Below, piece by piece: positions 1 to 12,632 of a stretch of DNA of 64,000 bases. Both the position numbers and the translations under genes were made by a program. The notes beneath the pieces were generated by a model. That model had not been told where the DNA came from, searched no databases, and saw only the letters and a program-made list of their open reading frames with translations. The stretch is from Muscardinus avellanarius (Eukaryota > Chordata > Mammalia > Rodentia > Gliridae): positions 181,384,634 to 181,448,633 of the forward strand of contig OY726558.1 of NCBI GenBank assembly GCA_963383645.1, in the 5' to 3' direction. Each line of letters starts with the position of its first letter. The first letter of the stretch is position 1.

Positions 1-72
1 AATAAAAAATAAAATAATGCTGGGGTCTTGATTAGAGGTACAATGCCCATGGGTTTTATTCTTAGTACCACA
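1..72 (+). mobile_element. B1-dID SINE, 3' part only
   Basis: The window opens inside a SINE tail: an A-rich linker followed by the tRNA-like unit ending in a degenerate 'gggtttnatncttagtacca'. The B1 head lies outside the window. Divergence from the other copies is high, so this is an old copy. Confidence 0.6.
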
Positions 73-597
73 GATACACAAAAGAAGAAAATAAATTAAT
101 TCTTCTAAGATAACATTTAGGTAGAAAGCCTATGTACCTATTTCAAAAGTACAAAGGCTTTATTATGTTAGTCCTCACAATTTACCATTTAATTCTTACA
201 CCCAGCTAGCTTCATTTATTTATATTTTCTTCTGAGAAGCTGAAGATTTTTATTTCCAGATATGAAAGATAATCAGTTTGAGTAGTAATGGGCAGCATTT
301 ATTATGACAATAAACAATCGGGATGCAATTCAATAATTATTTATTAAAGGGACCACTAAATACAAGGACCTTTTATACTCCAGATATGGTTCAAATTAAT
401 TGATTTTGTGGTTATGCATTTCTGCTTAATTATGTTAACAATACAAATGAGATAGAAAGTAATGAAAAAAGTGAGCATTTTAATGAAAAGAATAAGAAGT
501 AAAACAAAAAGTATTTCAGACTGTAAATCCAGATAATTAAGCCTTTGTTTTGATGAATGTTTAGTAATTGAATTCAATAATTATGTGTATTTGGATA
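73..597. other. AT-rich DNA, nothing recognised
   Basis: No repeat family, long reading frame or regulatory motif is visible. The short open frames here are what AT-rich sequence gives by chance. Confidence 0.6.
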
Positions 598-812
598 TTT
601 TTTGTGGTACTGAAGATGGAACCCATGGGCTTTCTATCTCTGGGCTACAATCCCAAACCTATATTATATTTTATTTGGAAACAGGATCTCACTAAGTTGC
701 TTAGAGCCTCCCAAAGTAGCTGAGACTGGCTTCCAACCTGCATGATCCTCCTGTCTCTGCCTCCCAAGTACTGGAATTGCAAGTGTGCACCACCATGCTC
801 AGCTTTTTCTGA
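598..812 (-). mobile_element. B1-dID SINE, near full length
   Basis: Read on the reverse strand it starts with the B1 head (gctgagcatggtggtgcac), passes through a 'tttccaaataaaat' linker and ends in a tRNA-like unit and 'agtaccac' next to an A-run (T-run on +). It is about 210 bp, the usual length here. It resembles the 'tccaaataaaat' linker subfamily. I could not find a convincing target duplication. Confidence 0.85.
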
Positions 813-2509
813 TGTTCTTAATGTGTCCATCAAACAGGTTTCCAAATCTTTAAGATTTAGCAAAAGAAAATGAATGTATAAGTAAAATTGGTTAAAATAC
901 TCTAGAAATAAAGTAAAATTCTTATGATCATGATATTAGTCATGGACATGTTAAGAGTTACTGCTTATTAATTACCTCTGTCAATATCTTCAGTTAATAT
1001 TGATCAAGTGCCTATTTTTTAAAGACATGATGTTATGGACATAATGATATCAGTAGTGAAATGAGATAGTAGCATGCATAGGTCATTGATTCACATTCTG
1101 TAGTGTGATGAGAAAATAAAGTATAATGTCACATACAAATAATATAGTAGTAACATCTTCATGTATTAGCATAATATTATTTGAATTATTTTTAATGTTT
1201 TAGAAAAATTGAAAAAGATGAATGGTATCAGAAATGCTGGGTTGAATGGACAGGATGAGAACCAGGTTGCTTTTTATCTTCAATAGGATTGAAAGGATAA
1301 TTGCATTAATAAGGTGACATTTAAGCAGATATAGAAGGAAGTCAGAGTGTTAGAAACGTAACTATTTAAAGGAATATTCCTAAACAAAGGCACGGATAAT
1401 GAAAGGGGCCTAATAAAGGTCCATCATTGTATAATTTGGACAGCATGAGGGGGCAGAGTAGCTCCATAACATAGTCAACAGGAAGAAAGTATGAAAAAAA
1501 AAAAAAAAGCTTGAGAGTAGACAGGAGCCCAGTCCAGTGGAATGGGTAGTTCTTTACCATACTGTTGGCTCTTTTTTTGTACAAAATAGAGAATCACTGC
1601 AAGATTTATAGCAGAACAGTGACCACATCTCATTTTCCTTTTCAAATTACTACTTCTTATGCTTTCTGTATTCTTGAATGTACAATATCAAGGGTAGAAG
1701 AAGGAAACTTTATGTAATCTCAAGAATCCTTGCTACTGGATTGCAGTCATTAGAAGTCAGGTGGATTTTCACAATGATGCAAAAGGTTTGCTGACATATT
1801 GAACATATTTATAAATAAAAAAAAGAAAACCAAAATAATTTCAAGATTTTGTACTTAGACAAGTGTGAGAATGAAGTTGTCATAAAGTGAAGGGGGAATT
1901 ATTAGTAAGAAGGAATGGAGCAGAGGAATGGTTGTAGGAATCAAGACCAAGAATTTGTTTTGATGTTGTTAGATATATTCTAGGCATTATTAGATGAACT
2001 TGAAATTCAAAACTTCAATCTGCAAAAATATTTGCAAATGATTGGCACACAGGTGATTATAAAAATAAAATTTTATGAGAAAAAATGACAGAGAACAAAA
2101 AAAGATGAGAATGTTAAACTTGAAATAATCCACTATTAATAGATAAAATATCAACCAACCTGATTATTTCAATAGACAGAATATTGGTTTAAAGTGAATT
2201 TTGTGACAAATAGCTAGAAATTGGTAGTTTAAAACAACAAAAATTAACTTCCTGACAGTAGTAAAGATTATGAATTCAAATAATTTTTTCTGGACCCTGA
2301 GTCCTCCAGACCTCTGAAAAAAATCCCTTATTTGTTCTAGTTCTTGGTTTTTACTACTTGTATCCCTATCATTTCAATCTGTGCCTTCTTGTTCAAATCT
2401 TATTCTTTTCTTCTCTCTCCCTTGCTGTCTGTCTCTTTCTATTTCTATCTTTTTTAAATTTTTTATTGGAGGGTGCTTAATCTCCCTCTCTCTCTCACTT
2501 AACTTGATT
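813..2509. other. AT-rich DNA, nothing recognised
   Basis: No family recognised. A short A-run lies near 1494-1508. Very old repeats could be hidden but I cannot assign them by eye. Confidence 0.55.
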
Positions 2510-2628
2510 GCTATTGGGATTTGAACCCAAAGGCATTCAACCTACAAACTATACTCTCAGCTCTACTTAAATTTTATTTTGAAACAGGGTCTTGCTAGGT
2601 AGTTGAGTCTCACTAAATTGCTGAAGAT
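2510..2628 (-). mobile_element. SINE, 3' half (split by an L1 insertion)
   Basis: Reverse-strand tRNA-like unit (2510-2570) and linker (about 2571-2625) of a B1-dID SINE. The rest of the same SINE resumes at 3266. The break falls inside the B1 head and is bordered by TGAAGAT at 2622-2628 and again at 3266-3272, which I read as the target duplication of the L1 that split it. Confidence 0.7.
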
Positions 2629-3265
2629 GGAAAAGATAGACACCAGTATTATAGCTAAATTGTATGGTAAATCCATTCTCAATTTGAATAAGCTATGCAT
2701 ATGAAATACAGTAACATATGCATATCCATGTTCAAAGCAGCACAATTCACAATAGCCAAAATATGGAACCAATCTATGTGTCTATCAACAGATGAATGAA
2801 TTACAAAATTATGGGAAATCCATACAATGGAATTCTACTTAGCAATAAGGCTGAACACAATCATGTCATTATTAAAAAGTTGGAAAGACCTGGAGAACAT
2901 AGTTAAGTGAGATTAGCCAAACACAAAAAGAGAAGGGACATATGTTTTCCCTAATATGATCCAGCTAGAGAGTATTTTGGATATAAGTGGGACTCCAAAT
3001 AATGAAGGAAATCCCCAGTGAAGCCAGGAAGAAAGGGTAGAAATGAAAGAAGAAAGTTTAAGGTTCAGTCATGAAAATCCTTCATGTGACTATGTGTATA
3101 CATATGAATATAACATTGTTAACGTGAATAGGATCAAAAGGGTGAAAAATGGGGAGGCAGGGAAGGGTGAGGGCACCAAGTACTGTGTTAATATATGCTA
3201 TGGTCAACATGAAAAAGGTGAAGGTAAGATAAAAACATTTTTAGACAAAAAATAAAATAAATAGT
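2629..3265 (+). mobile_element. L1 3' end with inverted 5' segment, nested in a SINE
   Basis: From about 2690 the + strand carries the end of L1 ORF2 (region around 'cacaatagccaaaatatgg') and a 3' UTR of the type that ends near 'accaagtactgtg', then an A-rich tail (3245-3263). Residues 2631-2690 match L1 only as reverse complement: they correspond to the segment just upstream, as seen at 31815-31870. This is the inversion pattern made by twin priming. The whole insert is flanked by TGAAGAT and lies inside a SINE. Divergence makes it old. Confidence 0.75.
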
Positions 3266-3348
3266 TGAAGATTGCCTTGAATTTGAGGTCTTTCTGCCTC
3301 ATCCTCCAAACTATTGGGCTTGCAGACATGTACCACCATGCCCAGCTT
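3266..3348 (-). mobile_element. SINE, B1 head (other half of 2510-2628)
   Basis: Reverse-strand B1 head ('catgcccagc' end on the + strand), continuing the SINE interrupted by the L1. Together the two parts make one roughly 200-bp SINE. Confidence 0.65.
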
Positions 3349-4205
3349 CTGTTTCTCTTTTAAAAGGATATTTATAATTAGATTTAGAGCCTTTCTGAGT
3401 AATTGAAGATAATCCCCCACATCATGATCATTAATTTAATCACATCTACAAAGACCTATTTTTCTTACAAATTAACATTAACCACCTTTAGTGATTTAGA
3501 ATTGGCATCTGTGGGTATCCTTTATTTTTTTCCCACAGACACAAAATATATGACTTTACTGTGTCAATTACAGAAAAAATAAGCAAGCTCAAAACAAAAT
3601 TATTCATTAAATTAAACATTATAGAGATAAATGTTCTTGTGTAAAACAGTTAAATGTAGTCATATGGGCAAAATTGAAATGATCTAGGATTAAGAGAGTT
3701 GAGAAAGAGAAGAATCAGGATTAACACAAACAACAGTTCCAAAGAATGAAGCAATTAAGTAAGAAACTGACTCCAAAAATCTCAGGTAAAAAAATTAAGA
3801 TAAAAAATGTAGTAGAGATTAATAGTAGAGATTGATGACAGAATAAACTAGATGAGAATATCTGCTTAATGAAGAGCCTTAGCTTGTGAGCCCATATACA
3901 TAAGCTTTAAAGCAAGAATGAGCTTGCTTAAGTAGCATATGCAATAATACAAAATTAGAGCATGAGAGGCATGGGGAAAAGAAGCCTACAAATGTGTTTT
4001 ATGAGGTGACCACTCTGGGGAATTTGTAGTCAATAGTACTGAGACCTTGAAGAACATTTTAGGATTTCATCCTAAAAAATGAATAAGGAAGCACGGAAGT
4101 AAATTTTTTTTCACCAATTCCTTCCTGGGATCAGTAAATTTAAGAAATGTTGAGTGGGCCTATGCTTAAGCTGTACAAATGTTCAGGGAAAGACTGACAA
4201 GTGTT
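3349..4205. other. AT-rich DNA, nothing recognised
   Basis: No repeat family or plausible coding frame seen. Confidence 0.5.
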
Positions 4206-4437
4206 GAAAGTTGAAGTTTTTTTATTTTACTTTTGCGGTATCCAGGAGCATTAGAATTATTTTCAAGCTACAGCCCCAGCCCATTTTTTATTCTTTATTT
4301 TAAAACAGGGTCTCACTGAGTTGCAAAGGGCCTCACTAAGTAGTAGCTGATGCTGTCCTTAAACCTCCATCCTCCTGTCTCAGCCTCCCAAATGCTGAGA
4401 TTACAAGTGTGCACCACCACACCTGGGGAAAGTTGGA
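4206..4437 (-). mobile_element. B1-dID SINE with target duplication
   Basis: Reverse-strand SINE of the 'tcaaaataaaga' linker type: B1 head at the right, tRNA-like unit at the left. Flanks GAAAGTTGAA (4206-4215) and GAAAGTTGGA (4428-4437) match at 9 of 10 positions and look like the target-site duplication; the element itself is 4216-4427. Confidence 0.85.
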
Positions 4438-4692
4438 ACTCTTCAGTAAAAAAACTGGGCATCAAGAGACTGTGGTCAAGGGTCCAGCAGGAATGGCTAT
4501 AGAAGGGGACAGAGATGGGGATATGTGTTTAAACACCAACATATTTCATTTGCATCATTTATTTAAAATTTTTATATCCACCTATTAAATTATCATATAC
4601 ACCTATAAAATTATCTATCATTTAAATTGGTACATTTAAATGATAGATTTAAAATGTTAAAAAACAGGTAAGTTAATACATTTGATATATAG

Positions 4693-4921
4693 AAGGTGAT
4701 ATGCTAGCTGGGGGTAGTGGCACATGCTTGTAATCTCAGTTCTTGGGAGGATGAGACAGGAGGAGTGCACAGGTACAAAGCCAGCCTCAGCTACTTTGTG
4801 AGGCTCTCAGCAATATAGTGAGACCCTGTTTCCAAATAAAATATAAAATAGATCCAGGAGTGTAAGAAAGCACCGTCGTTCCATCCCCAGTGCCACCAAT
4901 AAAAAATAAAGGTTATATGCT
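4693..4921 (+). mobile_element. B1-dID SINE with target duplication
   Basis: Forward SINE (4706-4908) with B1 head, 'tttccaaataaaat' linker and a tRNA-like unit, ending in an A-rich tail. Flanking AAGGTGATATGCT (4693-4705) and AAGGTTATATGCT (4909-4921) differ at one base, as expected for a target duplication of moderate age. Confidence 0.88.
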
Positions 4922-5776
4922 TATAATTTTAGTATCTACCAGTTTTCCATCAATTTTCAATGATGGCAATTAAAATATTATTTAAAAGTATAATAACTTT
5001 TCCATATAATGGAAGAAAGTACCTTGCTCTTTGTTTGAAGGCAATTTGGAACCAGAAACTTTCCCTTAATAGCAAAAAATTTTTGAACCATAGAAACATG
5101 TAATTTACTGCTTTACAACTTGTCTTCATTGTTTAATCTATTCTGGAAATTAAATGTTTAGTTTATGTCCAAATTTATATTAATTAGCAATGACATTATG
5201 TCCTTAATATAAGTTTAGCATATAATGAACATAGAATGATGGAAAGATTTTTTATTACCTTTTCTCCTTGAAAAATACAACAAAATTAAATGTTGTTGTC
5301 ATCAGTAAATTTACTAAAAGAGTGTATTCATCCCATTTAATTTCTGTCATACATTTTTATTTGCTTCATATGTGAAGAATTATTTTCCAAATTGGTACAT
5401 TATGAGTGAATAAATCAATGTATTGGACTTGTTACATGCTACCTATTGAAAGAAAAGTGATTATATCCTAACTTTCAACAGAAATAAAAATGGTAGACTG
5501 GTTCTTTTACAATATTAGGAATTTTAAAATGTAATTATATTAATTTATGTGTTATCTCATCATGTTAGCTAGAAAATATGCATATTTATAAACATGTAAA
5601 ATTATAGTTAGTATCTATGTCAGAAAATATAAAGCTCTATTTTAAATACTCCCAATTTGCCCTTTGGAAATTAGTCTAATAATTATTAAAATTAAGAATC
5701 ACAGCTTTCACTTCTAGCTATAACCAAAGTATGATTATGTCCTGAGTATGTGACTTACCCTGACAATTTATTAGGC
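4922..5776. other. AT-rich DNA, nothing recognised
   Basis: Very AT-rich; no family recognised and no credible frame. Confidence 0.55.
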
Positions 5777-6200
5777 ATCATATTAGTTTCCTAGAATTTA
5801 GTAATCTATTGTCAAATGCAAAGTGGCTTAAAACAAAACTTAATATCTTTAAATGCTGATTCATAATCCCAGTATCAACAAGGCCTCTTCCCTCTGAAGG
5901 CCTTGGGGAGTGGGTGGCCCTTCAGGCTCCAGGTGGTTGCAGTAACCCTCAACTGGCAGACCATTGCTTTGTTCTTTGCATCTGTTGTCACATGACCTTG
6001 TGTCCATGTGACTATTAGTGTGTATCTATTTTTCTAATATGAACATTAGTCATATTGGATTAGAGATTACCCTCATGTCCTTATTTTTGGAACAAGATAA
6101 CCTCTGTAAAGACTGATTTCCAATTAAGTATGCCTTCATAGCTGTTTGGGTTAGGATTTCCCATCTCATTTTGAGGCCCACAACTCAGTTTGAAGCAGGC
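5777..6200 (-). mobile_element. Old MaLR-type (MLT1-like) LTR
   Basis: On the + strand the block starts 'tattagtttcctag', has 'gtggcttaaa', a central 'catattggattagag' and later 'gatttccaattaag', in the order of the reverse complement of MLT1-type LTRs of the mammalian ERVL-MaLR group. It is noncoding and no internal retroviral region adjoins it, so it looks like a solitary LTR. Strongly diverged; the exact subfamily is not assigned. Confidence 0.65.
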
Positions 6201-6672
6201 ACTGACTCTTTTCATGGGTTTAATTTCTGAGGTCTATTGTGTGTGGTATGTTTTTTTCTCAAGGCTCTAAGAACATTTGATTAAAAGGTGTTTTCCTGTC
6301 AGAAACCTTCTGAACATTCCATTTCAAATTTGCCTAAAATTGTTTCCTTAAATAGTTGTACTGTCATTATAGCATACAATGACTTCTCATTCATTATGAG
6401 TTGATATCACTACTATATTCAAATCTGTTTTTTCCTTAAATCTTATATATGTGTAGAAGGTGCTTCCCATCAACTATAATTTTGGCTTTTGGGATTTGTA
6501 TTACCCTGTGAGTTTGACTTCTATCTACTGTGGCCATGATCATAAACACAACCATTGTCTTTACCAATGGCAGCAATTTTTATAATCACAAATTCATTAT
6601 TGTGCCGGCTGATTGTTGCCCCTTATGTTATTAACATATCCTTTCCAGTTTCCTCATACCACTAATATCTTT
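6201..6672. other. Unassigned, no feature seen
   Basis: No recognised repeat or frame. Confidence 0.5.
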
Positions 6673-6892
6673 TTATAATTAGGATTGAAACCTGGGACAT
6701 TCTGCCTCCAAGCTATATTCTTAGCCCATTTTCCATTTTATTTATTTTGTTATTTAAATTTAAATTTTATGTTTTGGTACTAGAGTTTAGAAACAGGGGT
6801 GATCTATCTCTGAGCTAGACTCCCAGTCTATTTTATTTTTATTTTGAAATAGGGTCTCTCTAAATTGCTAAAATTCTCACTTACCTGATGAT
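6673..6892 (-). mobile_element. Two SINE 3' fragments
   Basis: Two reverse-strand tRNA-like units follow one another: 6675-6725 ('attgaaacctgggac' start) and 6775-6830, the second joined to a linker and a short piece of B1 head up to about 6885. Either one SINE carries a duplicated tail, as in the trimers near 20.5 and 41.9 kb, or a fragment lies beside a second copy. I could not find a shared target duplication. Confidence 0.6.
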
Positions 6893-7105
6893 GTTGCTTT
6901 GTATGTCACTAAGAAGCTGTACCAATCAGAAGAAGACTGGGTCAAAATCTCACCATTACATCTAAATACATACACACAAAATCTTATAATGTGGTCTCTA
7001 ATCAAAATAAAAAATACAAGTTTTCAATATTTTTAGTTATGATTGAATATTAGTTTTATATTGACAACTCCTATTTTATAATGTGTCTGGCTTTGCTATC
7101 AAAAT

Positions 7106-7327
7106 AATCTTGAGAGCCAGGCGTGGTGGCGCACACTTGTAATCCCCGTGCTTGGGAGGCAGAGACAGGAGAACCATGCAGGTTCGAAGCCTGCCCCGCG
7201 TGCTGGCTTAGGAGACCCTGTTTCCAAATAAAATAAAAATGTAAAAATAGGTCTGGGAGTGTAGCCCGGCGGTAGAAGGGCTTCCAGGAATGCCAGTACC
7301 ACCGGAAAAAAAAAAAAAATCTTGAGA
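7106..7327 (+). mobile_element. Young B1-dID SINE with perfect target duplication
   Basis: Forward SINE, element 7116-7317. CpG sites typical of a young copy are kept in the B1 head (gcgtggtggcgcac) and tail (cccggcgg). The linker is 'tttccaaataaaat', the tRNA-like unit ends 'ccagtaccaccgg' and a pure A-run follows. AATCTTGAGA at 7106-7115 and 7318-7327 is an exact 10-bp target duplication. This is the least diverged SINE in the window and a good type for its subfamily. Confidence 0.95.
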
Positions 7328-9090
7328 AAAGACTATGCAGAAGTGTGTGACTTTTCTTTGAAGAATTATTCTAGTGTTTAGCAGGTCCATGTTGTCATTT
7401 TTTAAACCACAAAGGCATCATAAAAGCTACACGTCTTTTTATATTTTCTTGCATAAAATAATATACTGGTCAAAAATTAAGCATAATTTTTAGTCATCAA
7501 ATTATCAATATGTTAAAAATTTAATGGGAATTGTATGTCACTATATTTTGCCTTGTCAACTTCTCTCTTCTTTCTATGTGTTTATATATCCTAATTAATA
7601 TTTGTAAATTTAAATCGACTATGCTTTTTATTTTTAGAATAATCACAGTTTAAACTATATTTTAAATGATCAATAAATAAAAATTAAAAGAAGTCATTAT
7701 ATTCTGTTATGAAAGTGAAATATTATTTTGTAATTAGAACATTAACAAAATCTTAAAATCACCTTGCTAGGCAGAAAGTTCTAATATTGCAGAAATCATA
7801 TATCTATCTCATCAAATCTCAAAAAAACCAGAAAAATGTCTAAGTACATTGTTATTTATTTAATAGTTTTTACAATTATCATTTGCCAAAAAAGTCATTC
7901 ATTGCTTATTTAAAATTTCAACTAACATGTGAACAATTTTATTATAATTTTTTCATGCATTCTTAAAAGTCTAAGATTTTTATAAAATTATACCACTGTA
8001 TTTGTATCAGGATATGCTTTTAGGTAGATTATTATTGATATTACTGGTGAAACAAGAAACACATTGTTAAAGAGAATGGTGGAAAACGTAACTGAGCTGC
8101 CTTCTCTCTTAGTTACATGAATACCTTGAAAGTAAAAGGTCTTCAGAAACATGCAATTCACAACCAACTCAGTGTGGAATTACTTCTCTATCATTACACA
8201 TGATTAATAGTAGTACAATTCCCTTGTGCATTGTCACATTACAGAATCCTATCAATCCAAAATTTTATTGTTAGTGGCAATACGTTCTGTGTGTAATCGC
8301 TGACACATTAGCACAAAAACGCTTCTGTTTTGTCACAAATGTATTGTTGAAGCTGTTTAATACTTGTTTGCTTACCCATAATGGTACAAAATGCATATAT
8401 AATTACTGTCATGGGGCTCAGTCTATACCATCTGGTGTGGAATGAAAATGTTGTATCTAAGCTTACTAGAGCAGAATATAGATTTGGAACCATTACTGTA
8501 AGGCTGTTCATTCTATCTAAGAACTTCTTCACTATATGAGCACAGACTAATGAGTCTAAACACAGTTGAGGCTGGAAAAAATTAAGACAATATTGTCTCA
8601 GTAAAAGAATGTTCTCTTTCTTACTTAAAAAATCCAAAACTTATCCAAAACCTTTGCTTACTGTATTTAATGTCAAAAAATATTAGCTTTATGATTATAA
8701 GAAGGTCCAAAGGTTAAGTAAAAGGTGATTGAATAATATTTCAAACATGAACATTGCTTTCATGTTTCTACTTTCGTATTTTAAAACTTTATTATCCACT
8801 CATCTTCAAAAATTATTGATGCACAAAATTCTTTTGTATATATTTAGCCTATAGAATAGGTGCAGGTGAAATAATATTTTTTTAAAAAAATCAGAAGATG
8901 TCCCAAACCTAAATAAAACCATAAAATTATCTTATCATAATATCTTTTCTAAACAAAAGAGACAGAAGCAACCAGAAAGCTTATTTTCTTGAATAAAGAG
9001 GTGGTATTTAATTTTGGAGCAATCTATAAGTTAGTGTTACTTATGCAAAATACCATTGATTGCTTTACTTGATCAAATAACTTTATAATT
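7328..9090. other. AT-rich DNA with one unassigned reverse frame
   Basis: No repeat recognised. A reverse-strand frame of 109 codons (8308-8637) is longer than its neighbours but matches no family I know and has no visible promoter or splice context; I do not call it a gene. Confidence 0.4.
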
Positions 9091-9322
9091 ATATCCAGCT
9101 GTGATGGTGCATACTTGAAATCCCAGTATTCAGAAGGATGCGAGAGGAGGATCATGATTCAGGGACAGCCTCAGCTACTTAGTGAGGCCCTTTGCAACTC
9201 AGTGAGACCCTGTTTCAAAATAAAGAATAAAAAATAGGGCTGAGGTATAGCTCAGAGGTAGAATGCCCCTGGGTTCTATTTACAGTACTGCAAAAATAAA
9301 AAAAAAATAAAATAAATAAGTA
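9091..9322 (+). mobile_element. B1-dID SINE, near full length
   Basis: Forward B1 head ('gtgatggtgcatac'), the box 'cagcctcagctacttagtg', a 'tcaaaataaagaataaaaa' linker, a tRNA-like unit with 'ctgggttctatt' and an A-rich tail to about 9322. It belongs to the older of the two linker types. Confidence 0.88.
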
Positions 9323-11616
9323 ACTTTATTACAAATTTGTGATGAACAAATGCCAAATAATAACAGAAATATAATAAAAGAAACATAAAAGAAGAGTGAA
9401 AATAAAAATTATTTCTACCAGTTATTAAAGCATAGTTGAATCCTTTGTAATTACTGTCTATTGCACCACACATCTGCTGTTTTAAAAATGTTTTTCTATA
9501 TTGTTTCACAGATGTATACATTGTTTTTAGTTGTGAATTGCAATGTTTAGCAGTAATATTAGGTCAAAGTTTCTCTCATATAATGATTTTTTTACTTTAA
9601 TTTTACAATGTATAATCTATTAAGTTGAAACCTTTACCATGTTTATTTTCAATTTGAATATCTACGTGTGTTTATCCTTTTATTTTTCACTTTAAGAGAG
9701 TATAGGGTTATCTTTTTTTTTAATTTAAAGATTAATGTGCTGTTTTTTTTTTTAGAAAGGAATCTCTAATTTATGTCTTGTATTTGAAGTTGTGCAAAAT
9801 AGTCAATGGATTTTTAAGAACTTTCTTTGTGTCAATGAATACTTTTCCCTTGATATGTCTAATGTAGTATCTTTATGTATTCAATTTCATGACATTAGCC
9901 AGGGATGCCAATTTTTTTTTATTTCTTTCAAATCTGATTAGATTTTTTGTTGTTTCTTTAGTCTCTTTTTTAATCCAAGGAATATTCTCTCTGGTCCTCT
10001 TTAGAATAGCAATCTCACCAACACTGCCCCCAAAGTATCACGTGCTGTGGAAGAAAGGTACTAGATGTGGTGTACATAGATATGATTGATGTAGGTGGGT
10101 CTCCACAGGAGCATATGTGACATCAGGCTGCTACAGGAATGACCGCCAATCAAGGAGAGCTGGTAACTAGAAAAGAGCTGTACTGTATATGAGCTTTTGA
10201 AATCCTTATAACCTTCCAGATCCTTCTCCAGATGACCTTTTTTATTTGTAGAAGCTAAGTTATATTCAGATTTAGAGAATTTTTACAATTACACAAATAA
10301 TATTTGAAAAGCTCATTTATCATTTTTTTCATAATATTTTCTTTTCTTTAGCATTTTTTCCTTTAAGATCTGGTATCTTGGAGGCAACTGGGACAGAAAG
10401 ATTCACCATGGTGGGGATATTAGTGAAAATGTAGAGAGCTAGAGAAAAATAGCACATAATTCTTCAAGATATAGCTGCAATTTTACTCTGATATGAAGCT
10501 AGCCAATCTTGGTAGAAGCATTCATATCACCTTTGAAAAGACAAAGCATTATATAGGTCAGAGCTATTATTAGAGTCATTACTGATGTCATGGGGTCTAT
10601 CTAATATGTAGCATCCTAATGCAGTTGATCCCAGGGTGTCTGGACAAGCATTCATCAGTCCCTTCTAGTGCCATCTCACACTGACTTCTCTTCTTTGGCT
10701 GTGGGACTTAGGGTCACCTTAATGGAATGTGTACTCTGTAGCTCAATAGCCACTAGTGTAAACAGGTAATTTTGAAAAGATTCATGCTGATTAATGATTA
10801 AGTTTCCAAAGTGGGGAAGACTATTATGCATGCGGGGGGTAAGAGAATCATATGGTTCACAGTAAGTTATTTTGTATGTGATTATGCTGCCTCTGAATCA
10901 CTGCTGAGTGTGATTAATATAGATTTTTTTAACCAAAGCAAAATATAAAAAATGATAAATGATAAAGTTTTGTGAAAAAACTATTTATTTTTTATAATTT
11001 CTTCTTCCACACACCACATTCAACAATATCCCTCCAAATACAGAATGAACATCTAATGTGTGTACTGTGATATGGTAGAACAAAACTCTTGACACTTTGT
11101 GGCTTTGAGGTTGATAGCATTCAAATCCACTTTTATTATGTGCAGGTTTTCATTTAAAATAATACATAATAAAGTAAAAAATTCATAATTACTCATTGCT
11201 GCATTTTTCTATATATATTCATATGTATATAACAATATATTTTAGTTTTTTTTCCTGAAAAATAAATATTTGTGTATACAAACTCATTTCTGCATTACAG
11301 TGTTTTTGTAGACCTAAGCCGTGTATTTCATCATTCCTGGTTCTGTGGTGATCATTTACTCTAGTATGTCACATATAAATATGTATCAAGAATTAATCTA
11401 AACAAACTGTTCCATGCTTGCATTGTTTTTACTTTTGAAAGATGGATGGAAGAAAAAACTTAGTGAGTACATAAAGTATTAAAAAGATTTTGTTTTGCAA
11501 AAGGATGACTATCAATATTTTATAAATAACTCTAGAACATCTTTTTTCTAAAGAACATTTACTCAATATTAATTAAAGAGATATATGTGATACATGGATT
11601 ATATTAGGTTGCTACC
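9323..11616. other. AT-rich DNA, nothing recognised
   Basis: No SINE, L1 or LTR recognised. A slightly less AT-rich stretch at 10000-10800 holds no credible exon. Confidence 0.5.
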
Positions 11617-12062
11617 TGTTCTAATGTCTAAGACAATTTTATATTGCTATAACAAATACATGAGCCTGGGTGCTTTGTAATGTAAAGATGATTATTTGGC
11701 TCACAATTCTCACGGTGAGGGGTTCCAAACACAATGGTACTGGTGTCCTGGCAAGGCACTGGGCCGAATTGCAACATGGAAGAGAAACAGAAAGGGAGCC
11801 AGACACATGCCAAAAGGAATCAACCATATGGGGTGGCCTTGTGCTGTAACAATTCACTCTTAATTTAATTTCATGAAACTAGCACTCCTGCAAGACAGTG
11901 ATGAATCCATTCATGAAGGTGAAACTGTGTAACCTAATCACCTTCCACCTGGCCCCACCTCTGAACAATTCTACTCCCCCAACACGGCCACACTGGGGGA
12001 ACCTAGATTCTAGCACGTGTTCTTTTATGGGACAAAATATATCCAAACCAAAAGAGTTATCA
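11617..12062 (-). mobile_element. Old MaLR-type LTR
   Basis: The + strand reads 'ttatattgctataacaaata', 'tttggctcacaattct', 'tccattcatgaaggtg', 'cctaatcacct' and 'ccccacct' and ends near 'aaatatatccaaacca'. This is the order of the reverse complement of MST/MLT1-type LTRs in the ERVL-MaLR group. It is noncoding and solitary. Open frames of 86-110 codons across it on both strands are incidental. Confidence 0.75.
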
Positions 12063-12544
12063 ATAATAATATTAATAAAAATGCGTATGCATGTTACATT
12101 ATCTAGCAAAAACCATACATGCTTCATATTATTGGTAAGGAATTTGGGGCAAAAATGAACAAAAGAGCCTAAGAGAAGATACATAAAATATTTGAGTGTG
12201 AATAGTGTCACTTTCCCATGTTTCTGCTAGGTTGTGTTTCCATCTTCAGATTAGGAAGAACAATTCTGCCTTCTTTTAAGGCAAATTAGGCCACATTCAG
12301 ACAGGTCTTGGGTTCTTGTTCTTTCCTTCACTCTGCTTCATCACTAAATAGGTCTCTAAAGCCTATTAAGATATGACATATTTTTTAGCCTCTTCTAATC
12401 AGGAACATTTCAGTGGGGTATCAGAGATCATACCTATGACCTAAATATCCTTAAAATAAAGACAAGCAAAGCAAAACAACAACAAAATTAAGAGATTTTT
12501 TCTGAGAAATATGTTACTCAAAATATAATACTTAAAGCATACAT
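12063..12544. other. Unassigned, no feature seen
   Basis: Nothing recognised between the LTR and the next SINE fragment. Confidence 0.5.
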
Positions 12545-12632
12545 AGAATTTTAGCTGGAAAGTATAAAATAGGTCTGGGAGTATATCCCAGTGGTAGGAA
12601 AGCCCCTGGGTTCCACCCCCACTACCACAAAA
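12545..12632 (+). mobile_element. SINE, tRNA-like 3' part
   Basis: Forward 'aaaataggtctgggagtatatcc' followed by 'cctgggttccacccccactaccac' and a short A-run. It lacks the B1 head, so it is a 5'-truncated copy. Confidence 0.75.

Noticed and set aside
9061..9325. TAACTTTAT as target duplication of the SINE at 9.1 kb
   Set aside because: The left copy is about 10 bp away from the element start, so adjacency fails.
11879..12211. 110-codon reverse frame and 86-codon forward frame
   Set aside because: Both overlap a noncoding MaLR-type LTR and extend into unassigned sequence without family features.
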